Shown: in pieces, positions 63,918-64,000 of the stretch
Layout of the letters: each line of letters begins with the position of its first letter
How positions within the stretch are numbered: position 1 is the first letter of the stretch
Assembly: GCA_050916095.1 (NCBI GenBank)
Contig: CP050901.1
Coordinates: forward strand, 3,472,001 to 3,536,000
Direction of reading: 5' to 3'
Source of the DNA: JANPCX01 sp050916095
GTDB taxonomy: Bacteria; Pseudomonadota; Gammaproteobacteria; Burkholderiales; Burkholderiaceae_C
Length of the DNA: 64,000 nucleotides
The notes under the pieces: generated by a model
The model's database searches: none
The model's input: only the letters and a program-made list of their open reading frames with translations
What the model was told of the DNA's origin: nothing
Translations under genes and position numbers: made by a program

Positions 63918-64000
63918 TCAGGGCGCCCGCAATTGTTGTCGTCGCTTCTCCGGCGGTAGCAGGGCCAGGCGTTGCACAGCAGCGTAAAACTGTTCAAAGT
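63918..64000 (-). CDS. C-terminal fragment of a minus-strand gene
   Basis: A frame entering from the window edge reads FEQFYAAVQRLALLPPEKRR...LRAP and stops at 63918-63920. Helical, charged, Gln/Arg-rich; too short to assign. Confidence 0.45.
   Translation of the reverse strand, partial: FEQFYAAVQRLALLPPEKRRQQLRAP

Overview
The window looks like a chromosomal segment of a high-GC betaproteobacterium, most likely Burkholderiales of the Comamonadaceae type. This rests on gene content (assimilatory nitrate genes, trmJ/suhB/cysE, an Anbu protease between mutS and pyrC, a polyhydroxyalkanoate system protein, PEP-CTERM/IPTL-CTERM sorting signals) and on a dispersed palindromic repeat of the CCGTTCGGGCTGAGC...GTCGAAG type. 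It is an inference from reading; no search was run. No rRNA, tRNA or CRISPR array was recognised.

Layout. 1-4662: assimilatory nitrate/nitrite module (nirD, nasA, SUMT); the 3' end of nirD is partly duplicated. 4720-10700: an integron. intI lies on the minus strand, its CTGT-N8-ACAG (LexA-like) operator is split by an IS1595-type element, and it is followed by attI, a NYN-nuclease cassette, a second cassette of unknown function, two attC sites (the second interrupted by an IS1182-type element), and a reverse-strand zinc-ribbon gene. 10860-16065: a five-gene operon matching the little-studied STM4015-STM4011 set of Salmonella (leucine-rich protein, ATP-grasp-like protein, sulfatase/phosphatase-fold protein, two radical SAM proteins), followed by a convergent APS-kinase-like gene, an AP2-domain gene and an IS5-family element. 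18411-23510: a large exported ankyrin-type protein carrying an in-frame 111-bp MITE, FKBP, transglutaminase, and a CidA/CidB-like pair. 23595-29998: RhlE-type helicase, NHL-repeat IPTL-CTERM protein, oligoribonuclease, a response-regulator/TPR protein.

30701-35701: the most unusual locus. A small exported protein with a cohesin-like domain and a PEP-CTERM anchor sits next to a large exported Het-C-like/vWA protein that ends in a type I dockerin, suggesting a surface cohesin-dockerin pair. The dockerin gene is split by an IS element, and removing the IS and one 4-bp target duplication restores a single 834-codon frame.

36014-51213: cache-domain protein, WYL regulator with VOC protein, DHA2 exporter, histidine phosphatase, cysE, trmJ, suhB, a short MreB-like gene broken by the second MITE copy, a zeta-like kinase with an overlapping 63-aa partner, then the overlapping series mutS, Anbu, pyrC, DUF3025, and htpX. 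51269-57437: sugar module of a frameshifted glk, a GH15 hydrolase, a membrane-anchored OtsA and OtsB. 57651-64000: P1 peptidase, beta-lactamase-fold lipoprotein, wax-ester synthase/DGAT divergent from an acyl-CoA-binding protein, MazEF-like pair, uracil-DNA glycosylase-family protein, PHA system protein, and the end of one more minus-strand gene.
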